64,000 nucleotides of DNA from Torymus aiolomorphi (GCA_036365515.1 CM070873.1:86139948-86203947), one strand, 5' to 3'; positions 38,501 through 50,068 are shown, counted from the stretch's first letter. Program-made: numbers and translations. Notes: generated by a model not told the origin, from the letters alone.

Positions 38501-39630
38501 TGAACGCCGAGATAGACCCTTTTTGAATTGAGCGCCGAGATAGAGCTGTTTTGAACTGGAGCTTGAGATAGATCCTTTTTGCATTGGGCGCTGAGATAGA
38601 ACTATTTTGAACTGTCATTGAGATAACTCTTTCTTACTCTGGCAGCTGAGATAGTACCTTATGAATAGGAGCCGTCGATATATCTGTGGTGTCAAGGAAG
38701 AAGGAAATAAGTCCAATTTTTATGAAAATCGAGTTAAGGTAATTTTTTAGTTTTTTTTGGTTCAATACACTTTTTTATTAAGATTTTATTAAAAAAAGTT
38801 TTTATTCTTCAGTTACAATGTAATTTAAAAAGGGAATAAGTCCACTTTTGTATAGAAACTGCCTTTAAGCTTTAGCATTTAAATCATAATATCTCGAAAA
38901 CTTTCTGAAGTGACTTATTCCCTTCTTCCTTGGCACCACAGATATTAGAATATATCCTTTGGAACGTAAACAGATTTACAAAAATATAATTATATTGCAT
39001 TCAAAACTATTAATGTTAAATTCATAATACGATCATTTATCGAATAATTTGAACCTTTAGCTTAAATTTTTATTATAATCAGTTGAGTGTTTGTCTTACA
39101 TTACTCAGCAATGTGTAGTTTATGTCAGATGAATTTAAGGGATTTGATTCCACGTGCCAAATTGGAGTATTTTTTCCAACTAAAATATTATCTCGAGGTT
39201 TTAACTGCAAGTCGTAATGTTGTCCAAACGCATCAAACGACAAAATACGAGTTCGCGATGACAATCTTCTCTTCAATTGAGTAACTGATAATGGATTTAA
39301 CTTGACAAATTCATACTCAGGTGCTGAAATAAATCAACACAATTCAATAACTTCAAATAAATAAATATATAAATGTTAATTTATTTTTGAAATATTGGTG
39401 TACCTCGATCACGTTGCATACGAAATACTCTATAAAATTCTTCATCTGTTAACATATCAACAACCTAAAAGAATGTTTAACTTTTAGAGTCAATATTTTC
39501 AAAGCATGTACGTGCGCGTGTGTATGTCAACGGTAAGTATATTAAAGTTACTTACTTGTGCTCCAGTAAACGAATAAAAACTCACAACAAATGCGACAAT
39601 GACCAATGTTCGATGTATCTCGGTATTCAT
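32571..39630 (-). CDS. M12B (reprolysin) secreted zinc metalloproteinase, 14 exons
   Basis: Exons (minus): 39630-39556, 39464-39404, 39323-39100, 35457-35365, 34749-34599, 34507-34405, 34306-34177, 34115-33970, 33874-33822, 33744-33636, 33253-33110, 33033-32907, 32817-32710, 32630-32571. All phases agree, giving 527 aa. Exon 1 is a clean signal peptide. Exons 2-3 are a propeptide (FDAFGQHYDLQL). The catalytic domain begins near exon 6 with YPEILIVVDYS. The zinc motif HEIGHLLGLPHD is split between exons 10 and 11, with the Met-turn FIMAS after it. Exons 12-14 form a Cys-rich tail. The family includes ADAMTS-like proteases and venom metalloproteinases of parasitoid wasps; a venom role is possible but not shown here. 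The last bases of exon 12 (donor GTCAGT) and a missing exon in the 3.6-kb intron 3 are the main uncertainties. Confidence 0.85.
33288..33487. mobile_element. 200-bp MITE in a metalloproteinase intron
   Basis: CACTGAGAAAAAAATTTATA and its inverse frame the element, and TA flanks both ends. Inner arms pair through TAAATACGGACA and TGTCCGGATAC. Confidence 0.7.
34836..35340. mobile_element. CGTCGCGCGG TIR element, copy 2 (4-bp duplication ATAT)
   Basis: It is the same family as 31059-31589, flanked by ATAT at 34832-34835 and 35341-35344, within the intron between exons 4 and 5 of the metalloproteinase gene. Confidence 0.8.
35530..35760. repeat. TATGCACCTCGGGAG short element, copy 1
   Basis: Ends like ATCGTATATGCACCTCGGGAG and CTCCCTAGGTACATAATATAC resemble the copy at 43605-43830. 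A GAGCCGAAGGCGA core is shared. Confidence 0.5.
35761..36264. other. AT-rich intron sequence
   Basis: Nothing is recognised. Confidence 0.4.
36265..36437. repeat. Tandem AAACTGTGCC repeats
   Basis: Units of about 10 bp (AAACTGTGCC, AAAGTGTGCC) run up to the small CGTCGCACGG element. The overlapping frames on both strands are repeat translations. Confidence 0.8.
36438..36513. mobile_element. CGTCGCGCGG TIR element, copy 3, 76-bp miniature (duplication AGTT)
   Basis: It retains only the two ends (CGTCGCACGGTACGAAG and CGTACCGCGCGACG) and a few bases between. AGTT flanks it at 36434-36437 and 36514-36517. Confidence 0.8.
36752..37058 (+). repeat. Interspersed ACTAGCAAAATTCAAACG family, copy 3
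   Basis: It starts ACTAGCAAAATTTAAACG and ends near TTCCGGCCATTATTTTTTTA, co-linear with 24621-24940. Confidence 0.6.
37292..38680. mobile_element. TIR element of CTATCTCGGCG repeats with a tandem-repeat centre
   Basis: TATCGACGGCTCCTATTCAT and its inverse form the ends. Each arm (about 300 bp) is an array of units with GGATCTATCTCGGCGTTCA. The centre (about 37720-38220) has about six tandem units of about 75 bp (ACCCTAAGCTCCTAAAC, CACGCACAGCGAGTG, AATAATAAAATAGTTAAAT). It lies within intron 3 of the metalloproteinase gene. Confidence 0.75.
38685..38943. mobile_element. MITE with TGTGGTGTCAAGGAAGAAGG ends
   Basis: CTGTGGTGTCAAGGAAGAAG and its inverse CTTCTTCCTTGGCACCACAG frame 259 bp next to the previous element. 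Confidence 0.75.
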
Positions 39631-40500
39631 TGTTTTATAAAATTTTGATCTTACACTAGTCATTTCAATATTTTTTCTACGAACACTAGTGTGGAAAATA
39701 TTAAGTGTAACAGTTACAGCTGACAATGCAATGAACTCTTCATTGAATAGAAAAAAGTTACGCACGAGCGCACACCTGTGAGCACGACGTCAAGTGTTCA
39801 CATGGTGAACTGACTTTTTTCAAAGGTACCATAAGTAGAGACTCACGGAGCTTATAAATTAACCAACAAACATACGGGTCACATGTAATCATGTCATTTC
39901 TCAGCGAGTGCAATACTACCGAGGAATTTCATAAGTATGCCACGACAACGATTGTGTTTGGAATGCAAATAATACGAGCTTCTTTTATTATACTATTTTA
40001 TTATATATTTCATTGGCATTATTTTCGTATTATTGTTAGCGATTTATATTAGAAACATGTTTTGATCACTATTAGTATTATTATATTGATTTTATTCAAT
40101 ATATAAAACACATCGCGTATATTAACATCATTGTAGATCGGTATTTAAAGTAATAAAAATCAAGTAATTGTCTGACAAGATACAAATTTAATTCCGTATA
40201 AGCAACTTTTTTAAAATTTTGATAATAAGAAAAACTTTGGAGTTTATGATGTAATACGTTGGTGTAATGATCTCAAAAAAGTTTGATGCGGGCCATATCT
40301 TTCTAGTGTGCGCCAAAACACGTTTTGGAATTGAAAATGTTTTGACCTCCTTCTCAAGGTTTCTTTTCACTTAAATATTACAGACAGTACATTTTTTAAA
40401 ATTGTTACTTTAGCTAAGTATATAACAACATACATCATACTTTCATATGCCATTAATTATATATATACTTGTCAAACTCAAAAGTGTGTATGTACCTACC
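39631..40500. other. Upstream region of the metalloproteinase gene
   Basis: The first about 150 bp may hold its 5' UTR and promoter, but I see no clear TATA box. The rest is AT-rich with nothing recognised. Confidence 0.4.
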
Positions 40501-40502
40501 TA

Positions 40503-40600
40503 TACAAAACCGCTGCCAATTCATTAGTACGTAGCTTTCTCAAACTTAATTTACTGATTCCTTTAATTAATTTTTAATTCCAATATTTAAAATTTAATAC
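40503..40600 (-). repeat. Dispersed hairpin repeat, full copy in reverse
   Basis: Read on the minus strand it has the 50-bp leader (ATTGGAATTAAAAATTAATT), AAGTTTGAGAAAGCTACG, the TAAT-GA-ATTGGCA stem and GCGGTTTT. Confidence 0.65.
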
Positions 40601-40908
40601 TTTATTTTGTACAGTGAGACTATGTTAAATGGTTTGTGACTTTTTATTGTTACTCTTTCTATTTTTTATCATTCAAAAGCAATTATTATTATACAATTTT
40701 ATATTTTACAAAAAAAAAAAAAATTCATTGCCCACAAAAAACATAAAAAAATGATCATCACTACCAGATATATGAGATTAAAAATTTTTTGCTTCCTCAC
40801 AGAGCAAGCTTTGTAACGGTGAAAAAAATTTTCGAAAAAAAAAATGTTCAAAAAGATGTTTTAAGGCGATATATATGTATATTAGTTGATTTTGATAATT
40901 TTTGTTTT

Positions 40909-40972
<64 letters not shown>

Positions 40973-42639
40973 TGTGTGTAAACTCTTCATATCTCCGAAA
41001 CGAATCGACCGATTTTCGTCGGGTAAAGCTTACTCTCTTTGTCTCGCGGGAAAAGAAAGGTACCCTGATGGATTTAAGTTTTTATTGATTTTCTTTTGTT
41101 TTATAACCAAAAAATGATTTTGAATTTTGAGTTTTTTTCATTTTTTCATATCTTACAGTCATTATTACATAATATAATAAACTTTTCTTGAGAGGTATTT
41201 ATATATACCTATATATCTATATTTTCCTTTTTTAAAATTTAAAATATCTTCATTCTGTCAATTGTTATTAAGGAAAACTTTTTTATATTTCATAAATTAA
41301 TTTCTCAAAAAATAATTTATTTATCGACTTGAAATAAATAACCAGTTATTACACTAATTGAAGACTATATGTGGTTAAAATTTCAAGAGATTATCTTCAT
41401 TTGTTTTTTAGAAAAAAAATTATTTTCCAAAAACGAATTTTGAATTTTTAGTTTTTTTGATTTTTTCATATCTTACCGTCATTATTACATAATATAATAA
41501 ACTTTTCTTGAAAGGTAATTAAATTACCTATATTTTCCTTTTTTTAAATTTAAAATATCTTCACTTTGTTATTTGTTATTAAGGAAAACTTTTTTATATT
41601 TCATAAATTAATTTCTCAAAAAATATTTTATTTATCGACTTGAAATTTTAACCAGTTATTACACTAATTGAAGACTATATGTGGTTAAAATTTCAAGAGA
41701 TTATCTTCATTTTTTTTTTAGAAAAAAATTATTTTAGAAAAAATTTACGTTTTCGTTGTCGCACGATAACTAGAGCAAAAATTATCCAATCGTTCTCAAA
41801 TTTGGCACAGATGTAGCTTTTATATACCTTCAGATCGAGTTCGTTGCCCAAAAAAATCGGTCCATTACGAAAAAAGACATTTGAGGTAAAAAATTTTTTT
41901 AAAAATTTTCGAATCGCATTTTCTCAGAGATTACTTGATTTATCGACTTAAAATTTTAACCACTTATTAAACTTATAGAAGACTATATTTGGTTAAAATT
42001 TCAGGAGATTATCTTCATTTGTTTTTTAGAAAAAAATTATTTTAGAAAAAATTTGCGTTTTCGTTGTCGCACGATAACAAGAGCAAAAATTACCCAATCG
42101 TCCTGAAATTTGGCACAGATGTAGCTTTTATATATCTTCAGATCAAGTTCGTTGCCCAAAAAAATCGGTTCATTACGAAAAAAGATATAACGCACAGTTT
42201 AAGGGGGTGCCTTAGTTGTACCGTTATCGACCGAGAAATTCACACAGTTTCAAGCTGATTAAAAATAAAATACGTAAAATCACAAATAACAAGACAACAC
42301 TTCGCTGCGATTTTGAACCTTCTATCACCTAGTAAAAGTTTGAAGTCGAAATATTAAGTGGTTTTTGCAAAAACTTTGAACAAAACAAAATTCGGTTTCA
42401 TTCAAAGTTTTTGCAAAAACAACTTAATATTTCGACTCCAAAGTTTTACTGGATGATAGAACGTTCAAAACCGCAGCGAAGTGTTCTCTTGATTTTTTGT
42501 GATTCGACATATTTTATTTTTAATCAGCTTGAAACTGTGTGAATTGCTCGGTCGGTAATGGTAGGACTATGGAACCCCGTTGAGCTGAATCCGGACCCAT
42601 GACCCTCTCCTAGTTAGTCTAACCGAACAAGATAAAGTA

Positions 42640-42733
42640 TTAAATTTTAAATATTAGAAGTAAAAATTAATTAAAGGGATCAATAAATTAAGTTTGAGAA
42701 AGCTACGTGCCAATGAATTGGCAGCGGTTTTTT
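42640..42733 (+). repeat. Dispersed hairpin repeat, full copy
   Basis: The leader, AAGTTTGAGAAAGCTACG, the intact TGCCAAT-GA-ATTGGCA hairpin and GCGGTTTTTTT lie inside the inverted-repeat element. Confidence 0.7.
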
Positions 42734-43604
42734 TAATGTTTTTTAATACTGATATCTCAGAGAATATTTGATCAATTTGAAATTTTAACCAATTATTACA
42801 ATTATTTTTATTTCTTATGATAAAAAAGTTATTTAAAAAACTCTCTGAAGAAACCGATATTCGAAAATTTTTACACAAAACTTTTAACCTGAAATATCTT
42901 TGGTCGTAATGTACCAATTTTTTTTGGCAACGAACTCGATCACGACGATTAGATCATTTTTACTTTTGTTATCATCCGACAACGGAAACTCTACTTTTTT
43001 ATAAAACATTTTTTCTGAAAAACAAATGAAGATAATCTCTTGAAATTTTAACCAAATATAGTCTTCAATGAGTTTAATAAGTGGTTAAAATTTTAAGTCG
43101 ATAAATCAAGTACTCTCTGAGTATAAACACGATTCGAAAATTTTTTAAATAATTTTTAACCTCAAATATCTTTGGTCTTATAAAAGTCGTAAACTCGATC
43201 TAAAGATATATAAAAGCTACATCTGTGCCAAATTTCAAGACGATTCGATAATTTTTACTCTTGTTATCGTGCGACAACGAAAACGCAAATTTTTTCTAAT
43301 ATAATTTTTTTCTAAAAAACAAATGAAGATAATCTCTTGAAATGTTAACCAAATATAGTCTTCAATGAGCGTAATAAGTGATTAAAATTTCAAGCCGATA
43401 AATAAAATATTTTTTGAGAAATTAATTTATGGAATATAAAAACGTTTTCCTTAATAACAAATGACAGAGTGAAGATAATTTAAATATTAAAAAAAGAAAA
43501 TCAATAAACCAAATTATTAAAAAATATTAAAAAAAGAAAATAAAAAAAAAAACTCAAATCCATCAGGGTACCGATTTTTTTTCGTGAGACGAAGAGAATA
43601 GACT

Positions 43605-43830
43605 TTTCGCCATACCCTGGCCGAAAGTGCCACATTCCCGCCCGGCTCAAAAACGGGAATGTGGTGTTTTCGGCCCGGGTATGGCGAAAAATAGTATACG
43701 CACCACGGGAGGAAAAATGGCCAGCCCCCAGCTCGTATTTGCCACTCTCGCCTTCGGCTCGGGCAATTTACACGAGCTGTGGACAGTCCAAGTTTTTTCC
43801 TCCCATGGTGCGTAATATACTATTGTCCGA
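43605..43830. repeat. TATACGCACCACGGGAG short element, copy 2
   Basis: ATAGTATACGCACCACGGG and the inverse near 43800-43825 form the ends. A GGGAATGTGG inverted pair lies upstream and CTCGCCTTCGGCTCGGG in the core. Confidence 0.55.
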
Positions 43831-44288
43831 CGAAAATCGGTCGATTCGTTTCCGAGATATAGAGTTTACACACACACACACACACACATACACACACACA
43901 CACGCGCACACGCACACGTACATGCACATGTACACGTACACGCACACACACACACACACACATCCACGAAAAAAATTTTTTCAAAATCAACAAATATCGA
44001 CATATATCGCCTTAAAAAATCTTTTTGAACATTTTTTGTCTCGAAAACTTTTTTCACCGATACAAAACTTCCTCTATGAGGAAGTCAAAGAAACCAAGAA
44101 AGACTCCCGATGGAATGGAAAATGTATATAAATGTAGCTAAATGTGACAATTGGAATATGTTTTATATTTATATACATTTCCATGATAATATAGTTTAGT
44201 GAGTAGTTTAGGAAGAAATTTTTTACATTTATATACATTTATACATACTTACATACATCTTTTTACATTTTCTTAAATTTGCGCTATA

Positions 44289-44722
44289 TGAGGAAATCCA
44301 CGGAACCTTTAACTATTTTGATACTTTTTTTTTAAAGTAATTTATTGCTGCTTTTAGCGGAGCGTGCAAAGCACATAAACGAGCAAGATGTAAAATCTTC
44401 AATTTTTACGTAGAAAACCAGTCAAGTAATCCATATTAGTGTTGCCACGCATGCTCAAGTCTGGGGATGTAAAAAACTGTCGAAAAAAGTCTACTTTTCG
44501 GAAAAAGTGGAAAAAGTGGACTTTTTTCGACAGCTTTTTACATTCCCAGACTTGAGCATGCGTGGCACACTAATATGGATTACTTGACTGGTTTTCTGCG
44601 TAAAAATTGAAGATTTTACACCTTGTCTCGCTTATGTGCTTCGCACGCTCTGCTAATAGCAGCAATAAATTTCTTTAAGAAAAAAGTAACAAAACAGTTG
44701 AAGGTTCCGTGGATTTCCTCAT
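44289..44722. mobile_element. Full palindromic MITE
   Basis: GAGGAAATCCACGGAACCTT and its inverse form the ends. The halves pair almost throughout (CTCAAGTCTGGG, GACTGGTTTTCT, GTCGAAAAAAGTC) around 44497. Confidence 0.8.
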
Positions 44723-44894
44723 ATAAGACTTATAATTTACAAGTTTTACGAAATTTTATATAAATATAAAAAAATGTATTTACATTTATTAAAATCCATT
44801 ATTTATCGCATCAAAATAAAATATATATTTTTATAAATAAAGTCGGAAAAACTATTTATAAAAATAAAATTTTTATAAATAAAGTCGGAAAAAC

Positions 44895-46787
44895 ATGGCG
44901 GGCGAGACGGACTCGCTCCCGCCAGACGAGGTAATTCTCGGATGTTGTGCAAGGAAAAAAATATCTTTTGTCTATTGTTTAATATGTAACAAAGTATATC
45001 ATACCAGCTGTGGCACTAGAGACAAAGACTTCAAAAGTTTAAAAGGAATCTTAGGAGTATGTTCATGTTCACCTGACCTAACCTCAATAAGTCAATAAGA
45101 GGAGAAAAGCAAAAAGACGTTACATAGAATTATAGAAAACTATGAACAGAAACTGAAGAATGTGCAAAAAAAATTCGAAACGAAAATAAAGGAAATAGAA
45201 AAAGAAGTTAGCGAATTGAAGTTTGAAAATGAAGAATTAATAGATAAACATGATATACTAAAAGATCTCAACATAGAGTTGAAGAAAAATAACAAACTAT
45301 TGGAAGAAAAAATGCAACAACAACAACATAAACAAAACATAACTCCAGAGATTACGTATGCTGGGATATTAAATAAACAAAAAAGAATGCTAAATGCTAA
45401 CATAGAAAAGATAATAGTGAAAGCAAATAATGAAAAGGATATTCATACAGTGCACAACAACATAAAACAAACACTATCCAAAACGAATAAACAAATAGAT
45501 AAAGTTTTCATAGTCAAGGACAAAATAATAGTTAAATGTGAAAACAAAAGTGATGTGGAAGAGGTGCATAATATAATAAAAGAATCAAGTGACAAAATAG
45601 TATCAGCTGAAATAGAAAAAAGAAAAAACCCACGCATAAAAATTGTTGGAATACATAATCTGAAAAAAATAAATCTAACAGAAAGTGAATGTGATGAAAA
45701 TAATGAACACGATGATAAAAGTGGAAGTGATAAACAGAATATTGTTGAGTTAGCAGAGATGGAAAATGACATCAAGTGTAGAAATAATTTTGGAGATGAT
45801 GAGAAAATAAATGTTGTTCACAAATACTTAAACAAAAAAAGCAACTTATGGACAATTATAGCTGAAGTGAATGCCAATGCCTACGACAAATTAAGATAAT
45901 GTGTACTTACCGACAAATTTTAGAACATGTATATCTTTTGCAAATAATAATTGAATTACTAAAAAAAAAAAAATTGAGTATAGTATTTATATATACGGAG
46001 CGCCTGACAGAGCTGTTTTTCCAAAAATCTACTCAGAATTTATTTAATTAAATAAAAGCCGCAATGCCGATAAGTAGGGATCTGTAATACTTCGAATTTT
46101 GCCAGTATTAAAACGAGCGTATCTCATGGAAATGCTGATAGAATCGCACAAAAAAAAATCTGAGCATAGTATTTACATACACGGAGCGCCTGACAGAATT
46201 GTTTTTCCAAATAAACGTTCGAATGTTTATGAATTAAATAATGAAATTGGGTTGATTTTGAGGTTCACATCGCCTTAATGAACAAGAAAAAAGTATTTGT
46301 GGGATATACTAGTTGTAGAATATACGATGACTATAATGTGAACATGTGTTATCAATGCTGCACTTATGGACACTCAAAAAAAAAGTGCAAATGGAAAGTG
46401 TGTTGTCGTTACTGTGCAGGCGAACATGAAGATAGAATTTGTAATCAAAAAGGGAATTTGAAATGTATAAATTGTACTAAATCAAACGAAAAATATAAAA
46501 CAAATTGGCAAACAAATCATACAGCAGACAATAAGGAAGTGTGTAAATCATACAAACAATTAATAATAAAAACAATAAAAAAATACGACTACCCATATGA
46601 TCCAACAACAAGAATAATGCAAAGTGCTACAAAGTTTTCCAATAACAACAAAAAAGACAATAGCGTGACTAATTATCCGGAACCTACATTACCAACGACT
46701 GATAAATCAACTCTACTGGACCAACAAGTGTTAATAAGGGAACAACAGTCAACAGCAACAACCAATGTTGAATTCCATATACTCTGA
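44895..46787 (+). pseudogene. ORF1 of a non-LTR retrotransposon, interrupted
   Basis: Three blocks share one frame. The first (44895-45098) has a PHD-like Cys/His cluster (GCC, CLICNKVYHTSC, CSC). An in-frame TAA at 45096-45098 ends it, but the frame continues as a long coiled coil (EKEVSELKFENEEL...) to 45899. After a gap of 378 bp the frame resumes at 46278 with VFVGYTSCRIYDD and zinc knuckles (CYQCCTYGHSKKKC, CRYCAGEH). PHD, coiled coil and knuckles in this order are typical of ORF1 of some insect LINEs. No endonuclease or reverse transcriptase follows, so the copy is truncated. Confidence 0.65.
45900..46277. repeat. Insertion in ORF1 with a 50-bp direct repeat
   Basis: Blocks at 45965-46027 and 46150-46213 share TACGGAGCGCCTGACAGA and TGTTTTTCCAAA. 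Its removal would leave the same reading frame. The element type is unknown. Confidence 0.5.
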
Positions 46788-47591
46788 CACACAACAATAC
46801 CAATGCTGATGGACACAGTACTTTTCTTATTCGGGTCGCAAATAGAATAGACACGCACACCGGGAATTGCACACTAGCTAATAAGAACAAGCACGTAGGA
46901 GGTAAAATGGAGTTTATTGAAACTTCAAATTAAGATGGTGGCACCCGCCATTACGTGTCGTGAGAGCATCTCTTTGGTCTGTGTGGCTCTCACTGGTCTC
47001 CTCTCGCCAACTCTACTGCTGAACCTATTAAAAGAAAATAAGACCCTGGTCCCGAATGCCCGAGCGAACTGCCCCCGGCTCGCACCCTGAACAATCCTGG
47101 ATCACGGGCAGGGAAAATGCCACACTCTAGCAGCTCCTTGATAACCTGAAACTCGACCCTGCAACTCACAGCTCGACCCCCGACGCCACAACTGATACGA
47201 CCCAAAACCTCGATCGCAACTTCTCACTCGACCCACGACGAAACTCAGCACGACACAGCTCGACTCGTACAACTCCTCCGCTCCAACCTGGAACAACCTA
47301 CACTTACGCACCTAAACTCCTTCGTGATCGGGAGTCACTTCCTTTACACTCAATCTTCCGTCAACACTCACACTCACTACGTACTTTTAACTCGTCGAAT
47401 TAATCAAGAGAGAGCTAACTATAACTTCTTCGCTGATCGGTGATCAAGAGAGCGATCGTCTCCGGCTTCGCGACGCTCATCCTTCCCTTGACCCCCCCCC
47501 CCCCCCCTTTGAGCAGCACCGCAAATGATTGGCTCTGGCCCTCGCTCTGATACCCATCTTGTCCACATTACATGACTCGCATATAATATAT
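46788..47591. other. GC-rich, C-rich sequence of unknown nature
   Basis: No frame with a recognisable domain. It contains ACTCGACCC-type repeats, a 15-C run near 47492 and CACACTCACAC-like tracts. It could be an LTR or UTR of an unidentified retroelement. The minus frames are GC-driven. Confidence 0.35.
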
Positions 47592-47890
47592 GAGGGCTAT
47601 TCTCCCGTATGGTGACGCTGAGAAGCACATGGGGATAAAAAGCGTTATTTTTAAAGAGATATAATATGAAATTTTAAATTATTATAAAATCTATTGTGTA
47701 CTTCAATCTTAATACATTTAAATCAAACAATAATAACATTGTAATGTAATATTCTATTCAAAGAACGATTTAATTCAACAGAAAAATTGTGTTGGTAAAT
47801 ATCTCGCATTTAAGATATAACCTGAAAAATCAGTGAGTCAGCTGAGGTCTGCTTGTTGTCTGCCTTACAAATAATTTTTATTATAAAAAA

Positions 47891-49394
47891 ATGAAAGGAA
47901 AATGTTGTGTTTGGAAATGTGAAAATGAAGTGGGTAGGAGCGCACATTTATTTCCAAGAAATGAAAAACTGTGTATAAAGTGGTTGAAAGCCATAAAGCG
48001 TGATAATTGGAAACCAGGAAAATGGAGAAAAATTGGTTGTGAATATTTTAAGTTAACTGATTATGTTAAAAGTTATAATAGTAGTGGTGAGTAGTAATTT
48101 TCATAATTAAAAAAAAGAGGAGTGCTCCGTCATTAATAAAAAATTTATATTACAGGGACTAGTTATCTAAAAAATATTTTAAAGCCAGGTCCCATTCCTT
48201 CTATTTTTCCAGGCACTTTATGAAGAAACATGATTTTAAAAAAACTAAAAGGAGCATTATTAGAAAGATTTTGCAAGAAATAATTACAGAGAGAGTATTA
48301 AAGAATATGATTGAACTTACCTTGAAGGATATACATGCACATGAACTTATACAGGAGCCAGTTATGGAAATCGACACATCTGGTGAACAAAACTGTGATT
48401 TGTTTGTTGAAAATAAAAGTGAAAGTGGTGTAGATTTTGAAAATGAATGTGAAAGTGGTATAGTTTTTGAAAATGAAATAGATTTAGTGAACGATGTTAC
48501 AGAAGTAGAAATAGATTCAAATGAATCTGTATTATATTCAAAATCAAGTGTAGATGAACGCAATTTAAGAAAAAATGATAATTGGATAGACGATCAAAAT
48601 ACAGAAGCCCAACTTCCATTCAATGTTACTGTAAACAATTTCAAGACAGACCCTAAAGCACTCCACTTTACACAGGATTAGAAAATTATGATAAATTTAT
48701 ATTTGTTTTTCAAACATTAGGTGCAGCATGTTATGAACTTAACTACATTTACCAAACCAAACCAAAAATAAGTGTTTTAGATCAGTTTTTTCTAACGTTA
48801 ATGATTTTAAAACAAAATAAAACTTATTATGAAGTAAGTTTATTTTTTAATATTCCCATCAAACAAGTTGGAAATATTTTTATTACATGGATCAGGTTCA
48901 TAAAACTGCAATGGTCTGAAGTGTCACAATGGCCATCGAAAGAATTGGTTAATTTTTTTAGTCCAAATGATTTCCGAGATAAATTTCCTGATACCAGAGG
49001 AATAATTGATGGTACTGAAATTGATATTCAGAAGCCTGGAGTATCAACAGCTCAACAGAGTGCATTCTCTACATATAAAAATAAGCCTACAGTAAAGGTG
49101 TTTATTTTTGCATCACCCGGTGGTTTGGTCAGTTACATTTCACCTGCATATGGAGGATCAATTAGTGATAGACAGATAATTGAAAGGTGTAATTTAGTTA
49201 AGTTATGTGATCCAGGAGACTCGCTTATGGCTGATAAAGGTTTTGACGTTCAAGATCTGTTAGCCCCGTATAGAATAAAACTAAATATTCCAACTTTTTT
49301 CAAAAAAAAGAATCAAATTTCTGGACAAACTATTCTTCAAGATAAGAAGATATCTAGCAAGCGAGTTCATATTGAACGTATTATAGCATTATAA
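47891..49394 (+). pseudogene. THAP plus DDE transposase of the ISL2EU-like element, frameshifted
   Basis: Residues 1-60 form a THAP zinc finger (CCVWKCEN, HLFPRN, WKPGKWRKIGCEYF), with a likely intron donor at GGTGAGT near 48087. The linker frame 48220-48681 is acidic and ends at a 1-nt shift near 48660; another shift separates it from the THAP part. The frame to 49394 has the DDE_Tnp_4 pattern: DGTEIDI (first D), SISDRQI (second D), ADKGFDV, and RVHIERIIAL (E). It stops right after the E motif, short of the usual C-terminus. Two or more frameshifts make it non-functional. Confidence 0.75.
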
Positions 49395-49422
49395 AATTAA
49401 AAAAATAAAATCTTTCAAAACA

Positions 49423-49617
49423 TCAACTTCCTAACCTTTGCACTAAATCAGCTTTTTTGCCTGTCGTCTTTGCTTTTCTTTTTTTTAGTTCTGCTGTTAA
49501 TTGTTTAATGGTCCATTTTCCATAATTCACGCTGCCACTACTATCATTCATTGTTATTAATAAATAGTTTCTACAACTTTCAATGCAAACATCTATACAA
49601 CCGAATTCATATTTCAC
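49423..49617 (-). pseudogene. SAP-domain fragment of the second ISL2EU-like gene
   Basis: A 64-aa minus frame contains YGKWTIKQLTAELKKRKAK and KKADLVQRL, the helix-turn-helix pattern of a SAP DNA-binding domain (W/L..L...L..RgL...G.KaeLv.RL). In ISL2EU elements the second gene usually also carries a nuclease domain. None follows here, so it is truncated. Confidence 0.55.
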
Positions 49618-49668
49618 GGAATTTACCCCATGTGCTTGTCAGCGCCACCATATGGGAGAATAGCCCTC

Positions 49669-49994
49669 ATTGGAGTCATGATAGGTTCACGGGAGATCAT
49701 GCGCGGAACCTATATCACTATGCGCGCCGGGCGTCGGCCCGGTTGCCACTATTCGCTCCCCCCGTCTATCTCTCACTTTCGTCTATGCCTATACACTACA
49801 CGCTGGCCGGCTCTCTCTCCCTTCCACTCTATCATCCGCGCCGCGGCCCGTACTCGTATATGGTACTGTACGCGCTGGTCGGCTGCGACTCTCCCTCCTA
49901 CTCACAGCACTATCAGCGCGCCCCTCTCTCTCCTCGGCGCGCGCGCGCCGATAGTTGCGCGTAGCCTACACTATCGTCCGTCGGCTGCTCGTCT

Positions 49995-50068
<74 letters not shown>

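Larger units (their letters stand above)
40785..44095. mobile_element. 3.3-kb inverted-repeat element
   Basis: The left arm starts with TTGCTTCCTCACAGAGCAAGC, then a TG microsatellite and CCGAAACGAATCGACCGATTTTCG. The right arm mirrors these, ending with CA repeats and CTTCCTCTATGAGGAAG. The arms meet near 42390, where TTTTGCAAAAAC and ACTTCGCTGCG are inverted. Internal tandem blocks contain AATTTGGCACAGATGTAGC. A hairpin-repeat copy (42640-42733) and a TATACGCACCACGGGAG element (43605-43830) are inserted. No long frame; non-autonomous. Confidence 0.7.
47592..49668. mobile_element. ISL2EU-like DNA transposon, decayed (2.1 kb)
   Basis: The ends GAGGGCTATTCTCCCGTATG and its inverse (about 45-bp TIRs sharing GCACATGGGG) are flanked by AT. 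Inside are a THAP-domain transposase on + and a SAP-domain fragment on -. A THAP/DDE transposase together with a second convergent gene fits the ISL2EU (IS4EU) group as I know it. Confidence 0.75.
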
